A DNA stretch of 64,000 bases from SZUA-368 sp028533045 (GTDB lineage Bacteria; Spirochaetota; Spirochaetia; DSM-2461): contig JBNAIG010000027.1 in assembly GCA_050031985.1 (NCBI GenBank), forward strand, positions 145,149-209,148, written 5' to 3'. The translations under genes and the position numbers were made by a program. Within the stretch, counting starts at the first letter, position 1; each line of letters opens with the position of its first letter. Below, in pieces: positions 26,907 to 36,070 of the stretch. The notes beneath the pieces are model-generated. The model was given only the letters and a program-made list of their open reading frames with translations, was not told where the DNA came from and made no database searches.

Positions 26907-27811
26907 ATTTGCCCCCGGGGATGGAATTTTTGGTGAGCCTGAGCCAGATCGTTCCGGTTCAGGTGGGTATAAATCTGTGTGGTGCTGATATCGGAATGGC
27001 CCAGGAGCTCCTGAACACTTCGCAAATCGGCGCCCCCCCGCAAAAGGTGGGTGGCAAAGGAGTGGCGCAGGGTGTGGATTTTTCCTTCCACTTCCGCCTG
27101 TAAAGCTACTTGGCGGAAACGTTTCCACATGCCCTTTCTGGAGAGACCTTCGCCCCTGTTATTAAGAAAGAGGTGAACGTCCCGCTTCCCCTGTTTGGTC
27201 AAAAGCGGCCGCACATCGCCCAGGTAGGTCTGAAGCCAGTATTCCGCCTCTTCCCCCAGGGGGACAAGCCTTTCCTTGTCTCCCTTACCGATAACACGAA
27301 TAAGTCCTTCCTTTAAAAAGACATTATCCAAAGTGAGTTCTACCGCCTCGGACACGCGCAGTCCGCAGGAGTAGATAAGTTCAAATAGAGTACGATCCCG
27401 TACACCAAAGGGTTTATCCGTATCGATCTCGCTTAGGAAGCGGTCCACCTCTTCGATGGACATAACCTGAGGGAGCGTATGAGTAAGGGGCGGCGGTTTA
27501 AGCCGGTCCATGGGATTGGTGGAGCGAATCCGGGCGGCAATAAGGTAGTCGAAAAAGGAGCGGAGGGAGCTCATTATTCGGGATACCGTGCGGGAAGAGA
27601 GATTCTCCTCCCCCTCGCCTGCGGACTGGCGGGCTTCGATGTAGAGAGTAATCTCATCGGAACCGATGGCCGCCGGGTCGTAACCGGAACTGCCCGCCCA
27701 GATGAGAAACATGGAGGCCTCCCCGGAATAGGTGGATATACTGTTATCCGCCATCCGCAGTTCGAGGAGAAGCCAATCCTGATACTCTCTGAGCAAATCC
27801 CTGCCTTTCAT
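26903..27811 (-). CDS. xerD: Tyrosine recombinase XerD
   Basis: This is the second tyrosine recombinase of the XerC/D type in the block. The 302-residue product has the N-terminal core-binding domain (about 8-95) and the catalytic residues Arg (YSCGLRVSEAVEL), His/Arg (HTLRHSFATHLL), His (LGHSDISTT) and Tyr (TTQIYTHL). It shares one base with the ftsZ stop codon (TAATG) and four bases with the TPR lipoprotein start. The XerD name is by exclusion, since the other copy sits next to hslV. Confidence 0.87.
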   Translation of the reverse strand: MKGRDLLREYQDWLLLELRMADNSISTYSGEASMFLIWAGSSGYDPAAIGSDEITLYIEARQSAGEGEENLSSRTVSRIMSSLRSFFDYLIAARIRSTNPMDRLKPPPLTHTLPQVMSIEEVDRFLSEIDTDKPFGVRDRTLFELIYSCGLRVSEAVELTLDNVFLKEGLIRVIGKGDKERLVPLGEEAEYWLQTYLGDVRPLLTKQGKRDVHLFLNNRGEGLSRKGMWKRFRQVALQAEVEGKIHTLRHSFATHLLRGGADLRSVQELLGHSDISTTQIYTHLNRNDLAQAHQKFHPRGQI

Positions 27812-29112
27812 TAGCCCTTGCGCTCCCTCATAAAAGTGGGAATCTGCAAGTCGTTTTCGCTAAATCGACCGCCAAAAAGGGTATTCTGTACCTGATGCTC
27901 CTGTCGCAGAGGAGCCGCCTGATCCCTGTGTCCTACGGGGATGGGAGAGTTATCACTCCCCATGGTATCCGCCGGGCTAGAAGGATGCTCCCGTTTGGCT
28001 TCCCCGCTCATAAGACCGGCGAAGGCGTCGTAACTCAAAACCCGCTGCTGAGCTTGGGGCTCGGCCTGACGGGTTTCTGCCTGATGTACTGCAGGAGCCG
28101 CTTCTACGGGAGGATTGCTGTGCTTCTTCCGATCAAAACCGGTGGCAATAACGGTTACCTTAACCTCTTCGCCCATGGATTCATCGGAAACCCAGCCGTG
28201 TTTTACCAAAGCGTCATCGCGAACCCGGGAGCTAATGCAGTCAATAATTTCTGTGTACTCGATAAAGGAGAGTTCGCTGCTGGCAGAGACATTGACCAGA
28301 AGCCCGGTGGCTCCCTCAACGGTCACATCTTCCAACATGGGATTTTCAATCGCTTCGGTGGCCGCATCGATGGCACGATTGTCGCCCCGGCCGATTCCAA
28401 TGCCCATGAGCGCATCGCCCTGGTCCTTCATGATGGCCCGCACATCGGCAAAGTCAATGTTCATCGCTCCGGCGGAGGTAATAACATCGGAAATACCCTG
28501 AACCCCCATGCGCAGAACATCGTCGGCGGCCAGGAAGGCTTCGGACATGGAAGTCCGCTTATCGATAACCTTAAGAAGATTATCGTTGGGAATCACAATG
28601 AGTGAGTCCACTTCCGCCTTAAGCCTCTCGATACCGGCCTGGGCCAGTTCCATTTTCCGGCCCCGTTCAAAGGTAAAAGGTTTGGTTACAACCCCTACGG
28701 TCAAAGCGCCCAGTTCGCGGGCCAATCGAGCGATAACAGGAGCCGACCCAGTTCCGGTTCCCCCGCCCATTCCGGCGGTGATAAAGACCATTTGGGCTCC
28801 CTTGAGAACCTTCTCAAGACTTTCCCTGTCCTCTTCCGCCGATTGTTCTCCCGTTTCCGGTCGGCCACCCGCGCCCAGTCCACGGGTGATGGAACGACCA
28901 ATGGGGATTTTGCAGGAAGCTTTGGAGCGGTTAAGAGTCTGGCAGTCCGTATTGACCGCCACAAAATCCACACCCTTAACGCCAAACTGAATCATCCGAT
29001 CCACCGCGTTACTACCGCCGCCTCCGGCACCAATTACCTTGACTATCGTTTCACCGCTTAGTCCGTCTACGGGCTCTTCATTTCCAAGAACCTCAAATTT
29101 GTCCATTGACAT
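27811..29112 (-). CDS. ftsZ: Cell division GTPase FtsZ
   Basis: FtsZ polymerises into the division ring. The 433-residue product has the nucleotide-binding loop VIGAGGGGSNAV, the tubulin signature GGGTGTGSAP (about residue 115), and the catalytic T7-loop region. An unstructured linker (about 330-420) ends in the C-terminal peptide IPTFMRERKG, the binding site for FtsA. GGGAGG precedes the ATG. It is the last gene of the division cluster here. Confidence 0.98.
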   Translation of the reverse strand: MSMDKFEVLGNEEPVDGLSGETIVKVIGAGGGGSNAVDRMIQFGVKGVDFVAVNTDCQTLNRSKASCKIPIGRSITRGLGAGGRPETGEQSAEEDRESLEKVLKGAQMVFITAGMGGGTGTGSAPVIARLARELGALTVGVVTKPFTFERGRKMELAQAGIERLKAEVDSLIVIPNDNLLKVIDKRTSMSEAFLAADDVLRMGVQGISDVITSAGAMNIDFADVRAIMKDQGDALMGIGIGRGDNRAIDAATEAIENPMLEDVTVEGATGLLVNVSASSELSFIEYTEIIDCISSRVRDDALVKHGWVSDESMGEEVKVTVIATGFDRKKHSNPPVEAAPAVHQAETRQAEPQAQQRVLSYDAFAGLMSGEAKREHPSSPADTMGSDNSPIPVGHRDQAAPLRQEHQVQNTLFGGRFSENDLQIPTFMRERKG

Positions 29113-29227
29113 TGTGTTTCCCTCCCAAACAACAATATTCCTTATGTCACACTCTTCTAAACGAGCAGATCGTGCCGCGGGCTAGGCGATGAATCATCTA
29201 CGACGCCCACAGTGCAATATGCCGTTT

Positions 29228-30463
29228 TTAAAAAAATTCTTTAAACCAATCCATAATCCCCTGCACCGGCTTCGATACACGGGCGCCCACTTTCTCGGGC
29301 ATTCTCTCACTGCCGCCGCCAAACATATGGCCGTACTGTACCAGTCCCAAGGCCGTGGCGTAGGCGGGATTGATATATTCTCGCTTTAAATCGCCCGGTC
29401 TAAGGGGGAACCCGATGCGCACGGGCAGGTCCAGGATGTGGGCCGCCAGTTCGGAAGTACCGTTAAGCAGGGCCCCGCCGCCGGAAATAACCGCTCCGCC
29501 CCTCAGACGAGGCAAAAATCGGCTCAATTCGGCGTCTTTTTTAATCAAGGAGAAAACCTCCCGCATACGGGCTTCGAGAATATCGCAAATCTCCCGAACG
29601 AAAACGGTCTGCGGGGGCAGATTCGCCACGCCCGGCACAATAACGCCCTCGTCCTTTTCAATCATTCCGTGGTAACAGCAGCCCACTTCCCGTTTGATAT
29701 TCTCCGCCGCTTCGGTGGGGGTCTTAAGAACACAGGAAATATCGTTTGTCACCAGATTTCCTCCCACCGGCAGTGATCCGGAGTGCCAGAGCGCCCCGTT
29801 CTTCACAATGATCCAGTCGGTTGTGTCCCCTCCCATATCAATATAGAGAACCCCGTTTTCCCTCTCGTCATCGGTCAAAACCGCAAAGGAGGAAGCCCAG
29901 GTATCCATAACTATTTCATTCAGCATATAACCGCTTCGGTTCACACAGCTTATGATGTTCTGTGTGGTGGCGATAGGGGCGGTTATGACATGCACCTCCG
30001 CTCCGAGCCTTACGCCAATCATATTAAGCGGGTCCGGTACGCCATCCTGATTATCCAGAGAGTAGTGCTGGGGCAGACTGTGGATGATTTCCCTGTCCAT
30101 GGGAACCACAATGGCCCTGGCCACATCTAATACTCTCTCTATATCGTGGGTGCTGACTTCCTTATTCTTGGCGGAGACAGCCACTACCCCACGGGAATTA
30201 ATCCCTTCCAGATTGGCGGCGGGCAGTGAGACGTAAAGATCTTCCACCGTTCGTCCCGCTTCCTGTTCGGTCCTCTCTATACACTCAAGCACTGCGGCAC
30301 CGGTGGAATCGATATTAACGATGGTTCCCTTCCGGGTGCCTCCCACGGGCAGAACGCCCAAACCGGCTATCCGAAGATTTCCCCGGGTATCGTACTCTCC
30401 TATGGCCGTACAGACCTTTGTGGCACCTATGTCCAGACCGACAAACAGTCCTCCCTCAAACAC
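29228..30463 (-). CDS. ftsA: Cell division actin-like protein FtsA
   Basis: FtsA tethers FtsZ to the membrane. The preferred start is the GTG at 30461-30463, 7 bases after AAGGGAGG and right after the ftsQ stop, giving 411 residues; an ATG nine codons earlier would overlap ftsQ. Actin-fold motifs are clear: VGLDIGATKVCTAIGEYDT at the start, YIDMGGDTTDWIIVKNG (phosphate 2), and GGAVISGGGALLNG (adenosine region). The C terminus ends in a short amphipathic helix (VQGIMDWFKEFF), as expected for the membrane-targeting sequence. A 115-bp spacer separates it from ftsZ. Confidence 0.95.
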   Translation of the reverse strand: MFEGGLFVGLDIGATKVCTAIGEYDTRGNLRIAGLGVLPVGGTRKGTIVNIDSTGAAVLECIERTEQEAGRTVEDLYVSLPAANLEGINSRGVVAVSAKNKEVSTHDIERVLDVARAIVVPMDREIIHSLPQHYSLDNQDGVPDPLNMIGVRLGAEVHVITAPIATTQNIISCVNRSGYMLNEIVMDTWASSFAVLTDDERENGVLYIDMGGDTTDWIIVKNGALWHSGSLPVGGNLVTNDISCVLKTPTEAAENIKREVGCCYHGMIEKDEGVIVPGVANLPPQTVFVREICDILEARMREVFSLIKKDAELSRFLPRLRGGAVISGGGALLNGTSELAAHILDLPVRIGFPLRPGDLKREYINPAYATALGLVQYGHMFGGGSERMPEKVGARVSKPVQGIMDWFKEFF

Positions 30464-30464
30464 C

Positions 30465-31223
30465 TTATGCCTCCCTTTCCTTGTAAACAATACTGCCCGA
30501 CCGCAGATCGATCTCTTCGATCCGTCCTTCCAATCCTTCCTTCTCCATCACGTCCACGACCATAACGGCCTGGTTCATTTTTTCCACCGTCACGGGAAGA
30601 TCCAGCAAAACCGGAATTCTGTGGGTTGTCAAATGCAGTTCTATATCAAGTACGCCCCTTTCACGGGGCTGAATGTTAATTTCAGAAATAATGTTGTACA
30701 GGTTTTCCGAGTCGTTTTTTAAACGATCCAGGTCCTCTAAAAGAGGCGTTACTTCACCGGAGAGGAGGTCCTGTTCCGCCTCCCAGGTGTTTTCAATACC
30801 GGTCAGAAGGGGAAGGTTATAGGAAAGAACACTCCGTCCTGTGAGAAAAACAACCCCTTCCCGGTCGATAATCAAAGGCTTCATTTCCCCTTCTCCCATG
30901 GTGAGGGACATAACCAGCGGCTGACGGGAATCAAGACGAATAGACATTTTGTTGGGAAACTGTTTAGTCACTACGGCCTCTTCCACAATGGCCAATTTTT
31001 CCAGAGACCGGGTAAGCTCCTCCACATCGAGGGAGAAGTACCAATTATCCCTATCCAGCCCGGTCAGGCTAAGAAGGGCTTCATCATTAAGAGGAATATC
31101 CGACTCAAGAACCACGCTATTCACCCTAAGACGGGGAGCGAGAATCAGGTTAAAGAGGACTTCAAGCAGAAGAACAGCCCCCAGGACGGCAGTCAGCATC
31201 ATCAGCATTTTTCGTTCTTTCAC
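30465..31223 (-). CDS. ftsQ: Cell division protein FtsQ/DivIB
   Basis: FtsQ/DivIB is a bitopic divisome protein. The 252-residue product has a short cytoplasmic start, one membrane helix (about 7-28), a POTRA domain (about 32-105: VNSVVLESDIPLNDEALLSL; then VEEAVVTKQFPNKMSIRL) and a beta domain. The start is a GTG sharing GTGA with the ftsW stop. Position between ftsW and ftsA matches Borrelia divIB. Confidence 0.93.
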   Translation of the reverse strand: MKERKMLMMLTAVLGAVLLLEVLFNLILAPRLRVNSVVLESDIPLNDEALLSLTGLDRDNWYFSLDVEELTRSLEKLAIVEEAVVTKQFPNKMSIRLDSRQPLVMSLTMGEGEMKPLIIDREGVVFLTGRSVLSYNLPLLTGIENTWEAEQDLLSGEVTPLLEDLDRLKNDSENLYNIISEINIQPRERGVLDIELHLTTHRIPVLLDLPVTVEKMNQAVMVVDVMEKEGLEGRIEEIDLRSGSIVYKEREA

Positions 31224-32353
31224 TGCTCATCCTCCTGGTAGGAAAAGTTAAAAATCAGTCCGAACAAGATAAAAGAGGTCAACGCCGAAGACCCTCCTGA
31301 CGAGAACAGGGGAAAGGGAATCCCCGTAACGGGAAAGATTCCACAGACAACGGCCATATTCACCATGGCTTGCAAAAAGAAAGAGGAAACCAGGCCAAAA
31401 ATGGCATAAAAACTGAACAGGTCACCGCAGCGGCGGGCCATTTTGTATCCTTCCAGCAGGAAGAGAAAGAGCAGGGCCGTAATGGCCAGAATACCGACAA
31501 AACCGGTTTCTTCCCCCACTACGGCCATGACAAAGTCTGACTGAGCCGCAGCCAGGGTGGTTTTGACCTCCCCTTCTCCCATACCTATGCCCCAAAATCC
31601 GCCGGAACGTAGAGCTTCCCGAGCTTTGAGAATCTGATATCCCGAACCGGAGGGGTCCAGTTCCGGACGGAGCCAGGCCATAAAACGATCGATTCGGTAA
31701 GACTTGGAAATAAGCATAAGAACAAAGAGAACCACCGACCCGATAACAACGGGCAGGATACTCTTAAGGTCCGCACCGGACACAAAGAAAAGGCTTAAGC
31801 TCAAGGCAAAGATAAAGACGGCCGTAGAAAAGTCATTTTGAAGATAAACAGCTAAGGTAAAAGCAATTGCCACGAGAAAAGGCGGCAAAAGTGCATTAAC
31901 GGGATCGTCCAGTCGCAGCCGATTTTTTTCCAACATTCGGGCAATGTAAAGGACAACAACAATTTTAGCCATCTCGGAAAACTGGAGAGAAATACCAAAG
32001 ATTTCAATCCAGCGGCGGGCTCCGCCGGAAGTGTAGCCAATGCCGGGGATGGCGGTTATGAGATTCAAAACCAGTGTGATTATCACCAGAAAGGGGATGC
32101 TTTTCTTTACGGCAGCCTTGGGAATCCGGGCGATAACAATAGCCAGAATCGTACCAAACACAATCCAGCGGATTTGCCTGTTAATCATATAGAGAGGATC
32201 ATTCAGGTAGGTTCGACAGAAATTATAGGAAGAGGAAAAGAGAGCTGCCGCGCCCAATCCGGTCAAAGCCAGAATAATGACGAGCATTGAGTCTTCCTGT
32301 TTTTGCTGCGTTCTGTGAAGTTTCGGCGCACTCCACAGCCTCATCCAATCCAT
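31220..32353 (-). CDS. ftsW: Peptidoglycan glycosyltransferase FtsW
   Basis: FtsW is the SEDS-family septal peptidoglycan polymerase. From the ATG at 32351-32353 the product has 377 residues with about ten membrane helices. Conserved SEDS segments are visible: GARRWIEIFGISLQFSEMAK, LQNDFSTAVFIFALSLSLFF and GIFPVTGIPFPLFSSGGSSA. The open frame extends 24 codons into mraY; the chosen start has a purine-rich ribosome site and follows the mraY stop by 14 bp. Its usual partner FtsI is not encoded in the window. Confidence 0.95.
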   Translation of the reverse strand: MDWMRLWSAPKLHRTQQKQEDSMLVIILALTGLGAAALFSSSYNFCRTYLNDPLYMINRQIRWIVFGTILAIVIARIPKAAVKKSIPFLVIITLVLNLITAIPGIGYTSGGARRWIEIFGISLQFSEMAKIVVVLYIARMLEKNRLRLDDPVNALLPPFLVAIAFTLAVYLQNDFSTAVFIFALSLSLFFVSGADLKSILPVVIGSVVLFVLMLISKSYRIDRFMAWLRPELDPSGSGYQILKAREALRSGGFWGIGMGEGEVKTTLAAAQSDFVMAVVGEETGFVGILAITALLFLFLLEGYKMARRCGDLFSFYAIFGLVSSFFLQAMVNMAVVCGIFPVTGIPFPLFSSGGSSALTSFILFGLIFNFSYQEDEQ

Positions 32354-32367
32354 AATTCTCTCTTTTC

Positions 32368-33447
32368 CTACTGTAATTTCAGGGTTGAAAGCCCCATAAC
32401 GGCAAACATGCCGCCCATAATCCAAAAGCGGGTAACCACTTTATTCTCCGCCCAGCCGAGCAGTTCAAAATGGTGATGAATAGGGGCCATTTTAAACACC
32501 CTTTTCCCGGTTCTTTTGAAATAAAATACCTGAATCATAACGGAGAGGGTTTCCATAACGAAAATCCCCCCAATAATAACCAGGAGTAGTTCTTTTTTTA
32601 GCATGAGGGCCAAAACACCCAGAAAGGCGCCCAGCATAAGGGAGCCCGTATCGCCCATGTAAATCTCCGCAGGATGGCTGTTAAACCACAAAAAGCCCAC
32701 GCAAGCCCCCAGCACGGCGAAAATCACAACCGTAAGCTCCCCGCTTCCCCTCACAAAAGGAATCTGCAGATAGTCGGCAAAAATCATGTGCCCCGAAAGA
32801 TAGGACAGGAGACTAAAAGCGATAAGGGCGATGATCATCAATCCCGTACAAAGGCCGTCCAGCCCATCGGTCAGGTTTACCGCATTGGAAAAACCGACGA
32901 TAAGAAAAACGGCCAGAGGAATGTAGAAGAGACCTAGATCCAGAAGGGGCCCTTTAACAAAGGGGACGAAAAGCAGAGTGGTCTGGTCATCACGAATAAA
33001 GTAGAGAACCAAAACCACAACAGAGGCCAGTAAAATCTGTCCCCAGAATTTAAAACGGGCATGAAGGCCGTCGGAATTCTTTTTTGAGATTTTCAAAAAA
33101 TCGTCGAGAAACCCCAAAGCGCCAAATCCTACAATGGTCAAGAGGATGATCCATACCAGAGGCTCATGAAAGTCCTGCCAAAGCAGAACGGACACCACCG
33201 TAGAAAAAATCATCAAAACGCCGCCCATAGTGGGAGTTCCCGCCTTGGCCAAATGACTCTGGGGCCCTTCCTGACGAATAACCTGGCCCAATTTAAGCTG
33301 CGTCATCATCTTAATAGTCCGGGGCCCAAACAGAAATGCCAGAAGCAAAGCCGTAATAAACGCAAAAGCCGCCCGGAAACTGATGTACTGGAAAATGTTA
33401 AAAAACGAGACATGCTCCCACAGGGGGTATAATATTTCCTTAAACAC
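32368..33447 (-). CDS. mraY: Phospho-MurNAc-pentapeptide transferase MraY
   Basis: MraY transfers phospho-MurNAc-pentapeptide to undecaprenyl phosphate, forming lipid I in the inner membrane. The 359-residue product has ten hydrophobic segments and the family motifs: KAGTPTMGGVLMIFSTVV, the Asp pair GFLDDFLKI, NAVNLTDGLDGL, YMGDTGSLMLGAFLG and KMAPIHHHFELLGW (the HHH motif). A GTG start with GGAGAA upstream lies 16 bp after murF. Confidence 0.98.
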   Translation of the reverse strand: MFKEILYPLWEHVSFFNIFQYISFRAAFAFITALLLAFLFGPRTIKMMTQLKLGQVIRQEGPQSHLAKAGTPTMGGVLMIFSTVVSVLLWQDFHEPLVWIILLTIVGFGALGFLDDFLKISKKNSDGLHARFKFWGQILLASVVVLVLYFIRDDQTTLLFVPFVKGPLLDLGLFYIPLAVFLIVGFSNAVNLTDGLDGLCTGLMIIALIAFSLLSYLSGHMIFADYLQIPFVRGSGELTVVIFAVLGACVGFLWFNSHPAEIYMGDTGSLMLGAFLGVLALMLKKELLLVIIGGIFVMETLSVMIQVFYFKRTGKRVFKMAPIHHHFELLGWAENKVVTRFWIMGGMFAVMGLSTLKLQ

Positions 33448-33463
33448 TAATTTCTCCTTACCC

Positions 33464-34843
33464 TTAATGTTTCAAGAGAGGTTCGGATAACCTCTCTAGA
33501 GCCATAGTCCGGGACCCTTTTAACAAAATCAGGTCATTTTTGCGGATATTTTCCAGCAAAACCGCCTGTAATTCTTCAAAATCGACAAAGGAACGGACAG
33601 AAACGTTCCTTTCTTCTCTAACTTCGGCCTCCAAGGCCTTGGCAAACTCTTCCCCTAAAAGGAAGATGCCCTCCAGGGAAAGGGATTCAGCCTGATGTAA
33701 AACGGCCCGATGCACGGCGGGGCTCTCTTCTCCCAACTCGCCCATATCTCCCAGAACGGCTATTTTTCGACGTCCCTTATCGCTTCCCGCAAACAATTCG
33801 AGAGAAGCGGCCATGGAGTCGCCGTTGGCGTTGTAGCAATCCCTAAAAAGGGTTACCGTCTCGCCCTGAACCACTTCGGCCCGGCCAAACTGACCGCCGC
33901 AGTTTTCCAGACCGGCGACAATATCCTCTTCGGAGAAACCCAATTCCCGGGCCACCGCTACAGCTCCCAGGGCATTCAGCACATTGAACTTTCCCGGAAG
34001 GGGAAAACGAACATCCCTACCGCCCAAACGAATCGTTTGACCGTAAATGCCCTCGTCCCGAACAAATTCGTAGTCAACCAGGGACTGGGGACCATATTTC
34101 ACAACCTTGCCCGGAAGATCCCGTGACAGGAATTCCGTAAAAGGATCGCTTTCATTCACAAAGGCGATGTTTTTTTTGCCGAAGTGGCTAAAAATCGCTT
34201 TTTTTTCTTCAGCTATACCCTGACGGCTGCCGATCATACCGATATGGGCAGTCCCAACGTTTGTTACCAACGCCAAATCAGGCCGGGCTACCCGGGCGAG
34301 AGAAGCCATTTCCCCTACCCGATTCATTCCCATTTCCAAAACGGCGTAGCGGTGATGCTCCCGGATGTTAAACACCGACAGGGGCAGGCCCGAATCGGAG
34401 TTCAGGTTTCCCTGGTTACATACGGCCGCACCGGAACGGGACAGAATGGAGTAAATAATCTCCTTGGTGGTGGTTTTCCCGTTACTTCCGGTTACTCCTA
34501 CCACGGTTAACTCCTTAAAGGAGTCCCTGTAGCCCTTGGCCAGATCCTGCAGCCCCAAAAGGGTATCCTCTACGGCAGCAAAACAGGCTTTATCGGCCCA
34601 TTTATCAACAAGAGAGCCGTTCTCGGCCATCCATTCAGCCTTAACCAAAACGGCGCAGGCCCCTTTCTCCAGAACATCCTCGATGTAGCGGTGTCCGTCG
34701 GTTCTTTCTCCGGAGAGAGCTACAAAAAGGGACCCTTCACGGGCCTGGCGGGAATCAATGACCACGGAACTTACCTTTTCCGGACCCTTCCCTTCTATTT
34801 TCTGAGGAGCTAACCATGCTTCCAAATCTTTTCGATTAAACAT
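33464..34843 (-). CDS. murF: UDP-MurNAc-tripeptide-D-Ala-D-Ala ligase MurF
   Basis: MurF adds D-Ala-D-Ala to the UDP-MurNAc tripeptide. From the ATG at 34841-34843 the product has 459 residues: an N-terminal substrate domain (about 1-95), the ATP loop TVVGVTGSNGKTTTKEI near residue 110, central signatures (NVGTAHIGMIGSRQGIAEEK), and the C-terminal Rossmann domain with KIAVLGDMGELG. Nine more open codons lie upstream but overlap the ftsL end. murE, murD, murG and murC are not in this cluster. Confidence 0.96.
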   Translation of the reverse strand: MFNRKDLEAWLAPQKIEGKGPEKVSSVVIDSRQAREGSLFVALSGERTDGHRYIEDVLEKGACAVLVKAEWMAENGSLVDKWADKACFAAVEDTLLGLQDLAKGYRDSFKELTVVGVTGSNGKTTTKEIIYSILSRSGAAVCNQGNLNSDSGLPLSVFNIREHHRYAVLEMGMNRVGEMASLARVARPDLALVTNVGTAHIGMIGSRQGIAEEKKAIFSHFGKKNIAFVNESDPFTEFLSRDLPGKVVKYGPQSLVDYEFVRDEGIYGQTIRLGGRDVRFPLPGKFNVLNALGAVAVARELGFSEEDIVAGLENCGGQFGRAEVVQGETVTLFRDCYNANGDSMAASLELFAGSDKGRRKIAVLGDMGELGEESPAVHRAVLHQAESLSLEGIFLLGEEFAKALEAEVREERNVSVRSFVDFEELQAVLLENIRKNDLILLKGSRTMALERLSEPLLKH

Positions 34844-34844
34844 G

Positions 34845-35123
34845 TTAATTGGTCCGCTCCTTCCGTACAATCTGTGTTACCTGATCGGGACGGGCCTTTT
34901 CCAGCCCCAAAACATCCTCCGCCAACGCATCGATACGCTCGGGGGATTCAAGAATGGCGATACCCGTTCTAATACGCCGATTCTCTTCATACTTCTCTTT
35001 CTGAAGCTCTTCCAGTTCCTCTACCAGGGCCACTTCTTCCTGGTACAGATAGGCCTGGCGTACATTCAAAATCACCAGAGCCGACAAGAGGGATACCATA
35101 ACAAAGGCCTTCCACGATCTCAC
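34845..35123 (-). CDS. ftsL: Probable cell division protein FtsL
   Basis: The 92-residue product has a short N terminus, one membrane helix (about residues 5-22) and a coiled coil (EEVALVEELEELQKEKYEEN), followed by the segment SPERIDALAEDVLGLEKARP typical of FtsL/DivIC-type proteins. Sequence conservation in this family is low, so the name relies on size, topology and the position between rsmH and murF. It starts with a GTG overlapping the rsmH stop (GTGA). Confidence 0.8.
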   Translation of the reverse strand: MRSWKAFVMVSLLSALVILNVRQAYLYQEEVALVEELEELQKEKYEENRRIRTGIAILESPERIDALAEDVLGLEKARPDQVTQIVRKERTN

Positions 35124-36070
35124 GAGAGGGCCTCCTGGTCGGTCAGTTTTTCTATTACCCGCAGTTTGGCGCTCCGGGAGGGGGAATTCCGCTTTACTTC
35201 CTCTTCGGTGGGGCCCACAGGCTTGCGGGTCACCAACTTACCCCGGTGAATATCGCCGCAGGTACAGCGAAAGGCATCGGGAGGACAAAGGCAGTTCCTG
35301 TCCAAATCACGGAAAAAGTTCTTGACCATCCGGTCTTCCAGGGAGTGAAAGGTAATAAACCCCAACTTCCCGCCGGGCTTAAGCACCCTAAAGGCTTCCA
35401 CCATTACCCGCTCCAGCCGGTCCAGTTCTCCGTTTACCGCAATGCGCAGGGCCTGAAAGGTCTTGGTGGCCGCATGGGTTCTACCATGGCGGGCCTGGGA
35501 TGGGACGGCTCCGCGAATCAAATCAGCCAGATCATCGGCACGATCAATGGGAGTCTCCTCCCGGCGGCGGCAGATAGCACCGGCAATACGGCGGGAGTAT
35601 CGCTCCTCACCGTAGCGGTAGATAATGTCGGCCAGATCTTTTTCCGGCCAACTATTCACCAGATCCCAGGCCGACTCTCCCGCCTCGGTATTCAGTCTCA
35701 TATCCAGAGTCTCTTCTTTTCCAAAGGAGAAACCCCGTTCGCTCTCTTCATAGTGATAAACGGAAATTCCCAGATCCATAAGAATCCGGTCAGGTCTTTC
35801 CCGTTCGCCGTAGGTGGCGAAAAAATCATCAAAAAAGGTATTACGGAAGGACATTCTCTCACCAAAAGGTTCCAAACGCTTCCGGGCTTTAGCTTGAATA
35901 TTCTTGTCCGCATCCAGGCCAATAACACTTAACTGAGGATAACGGGTCAAAAAAGCTTCCGTATGCCCCCCTTCACCCAAAGTGCCGTCAATCAGCAAGG
36001 AAGGGGAATCGTCGGGAGCCAGATAGGTCAAAGTCTCTTCAAGCAGCACAGGGAGATGGACTATTTTCAT
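35120..36070 (-). CDS. rsmH: 16S rRNA m4C1402 methyltransferase RsmH (MraW)
   Basis: RsmH methylates N4 of C1402 in 16S rRNA using S-adenosylmethionine. The 316-residue product has HLPVLLEETLTYL at the start, the SAM-binding glycine loop LIDGTLGEGGHTEAFL, DLGISVYHYEESERGFSF, and FHSLEDRMVKNFF near the end. Four Cys in CLCPPDAFRCTCG could bind metal. It shares ATGA with the mraZ stop. Confidence 0.97.
   Translation of the reverse strand: MKIVHLPVLLEETLTYLAPDDSPSLLIDGTLGEGGHTEAFLTRYPQLSVIGLDADKNIQAKARKRLEPFGERMSFRNTFFDDFFATYGERERPDRILMDLGISVYHYEESERGFSFGKEETLDMRLNTEAGESAWDLVNSWPEKDLADIIYRYGEERYSRRIAGAICRRREETPIDRADDLADLIRGAVPSQARHGRTHAATKTFQALRIAVNGELDRLERVMVEAFRVLKPGGKLGFITFHSLEDRMVKNFFRDLDRNCLCPPDAFRCTCGDIHRGKLVTRKPVGPTEEEVKRNSPSRSAKLRVIEKLTDQEALS

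Noticed and set aside
29113..29227. ftsZ-specific promoter
   Set aside because: TTGCAC is present but the element 17 bases on (ATTCAT) is a poor -10 box; not strong enough to list.
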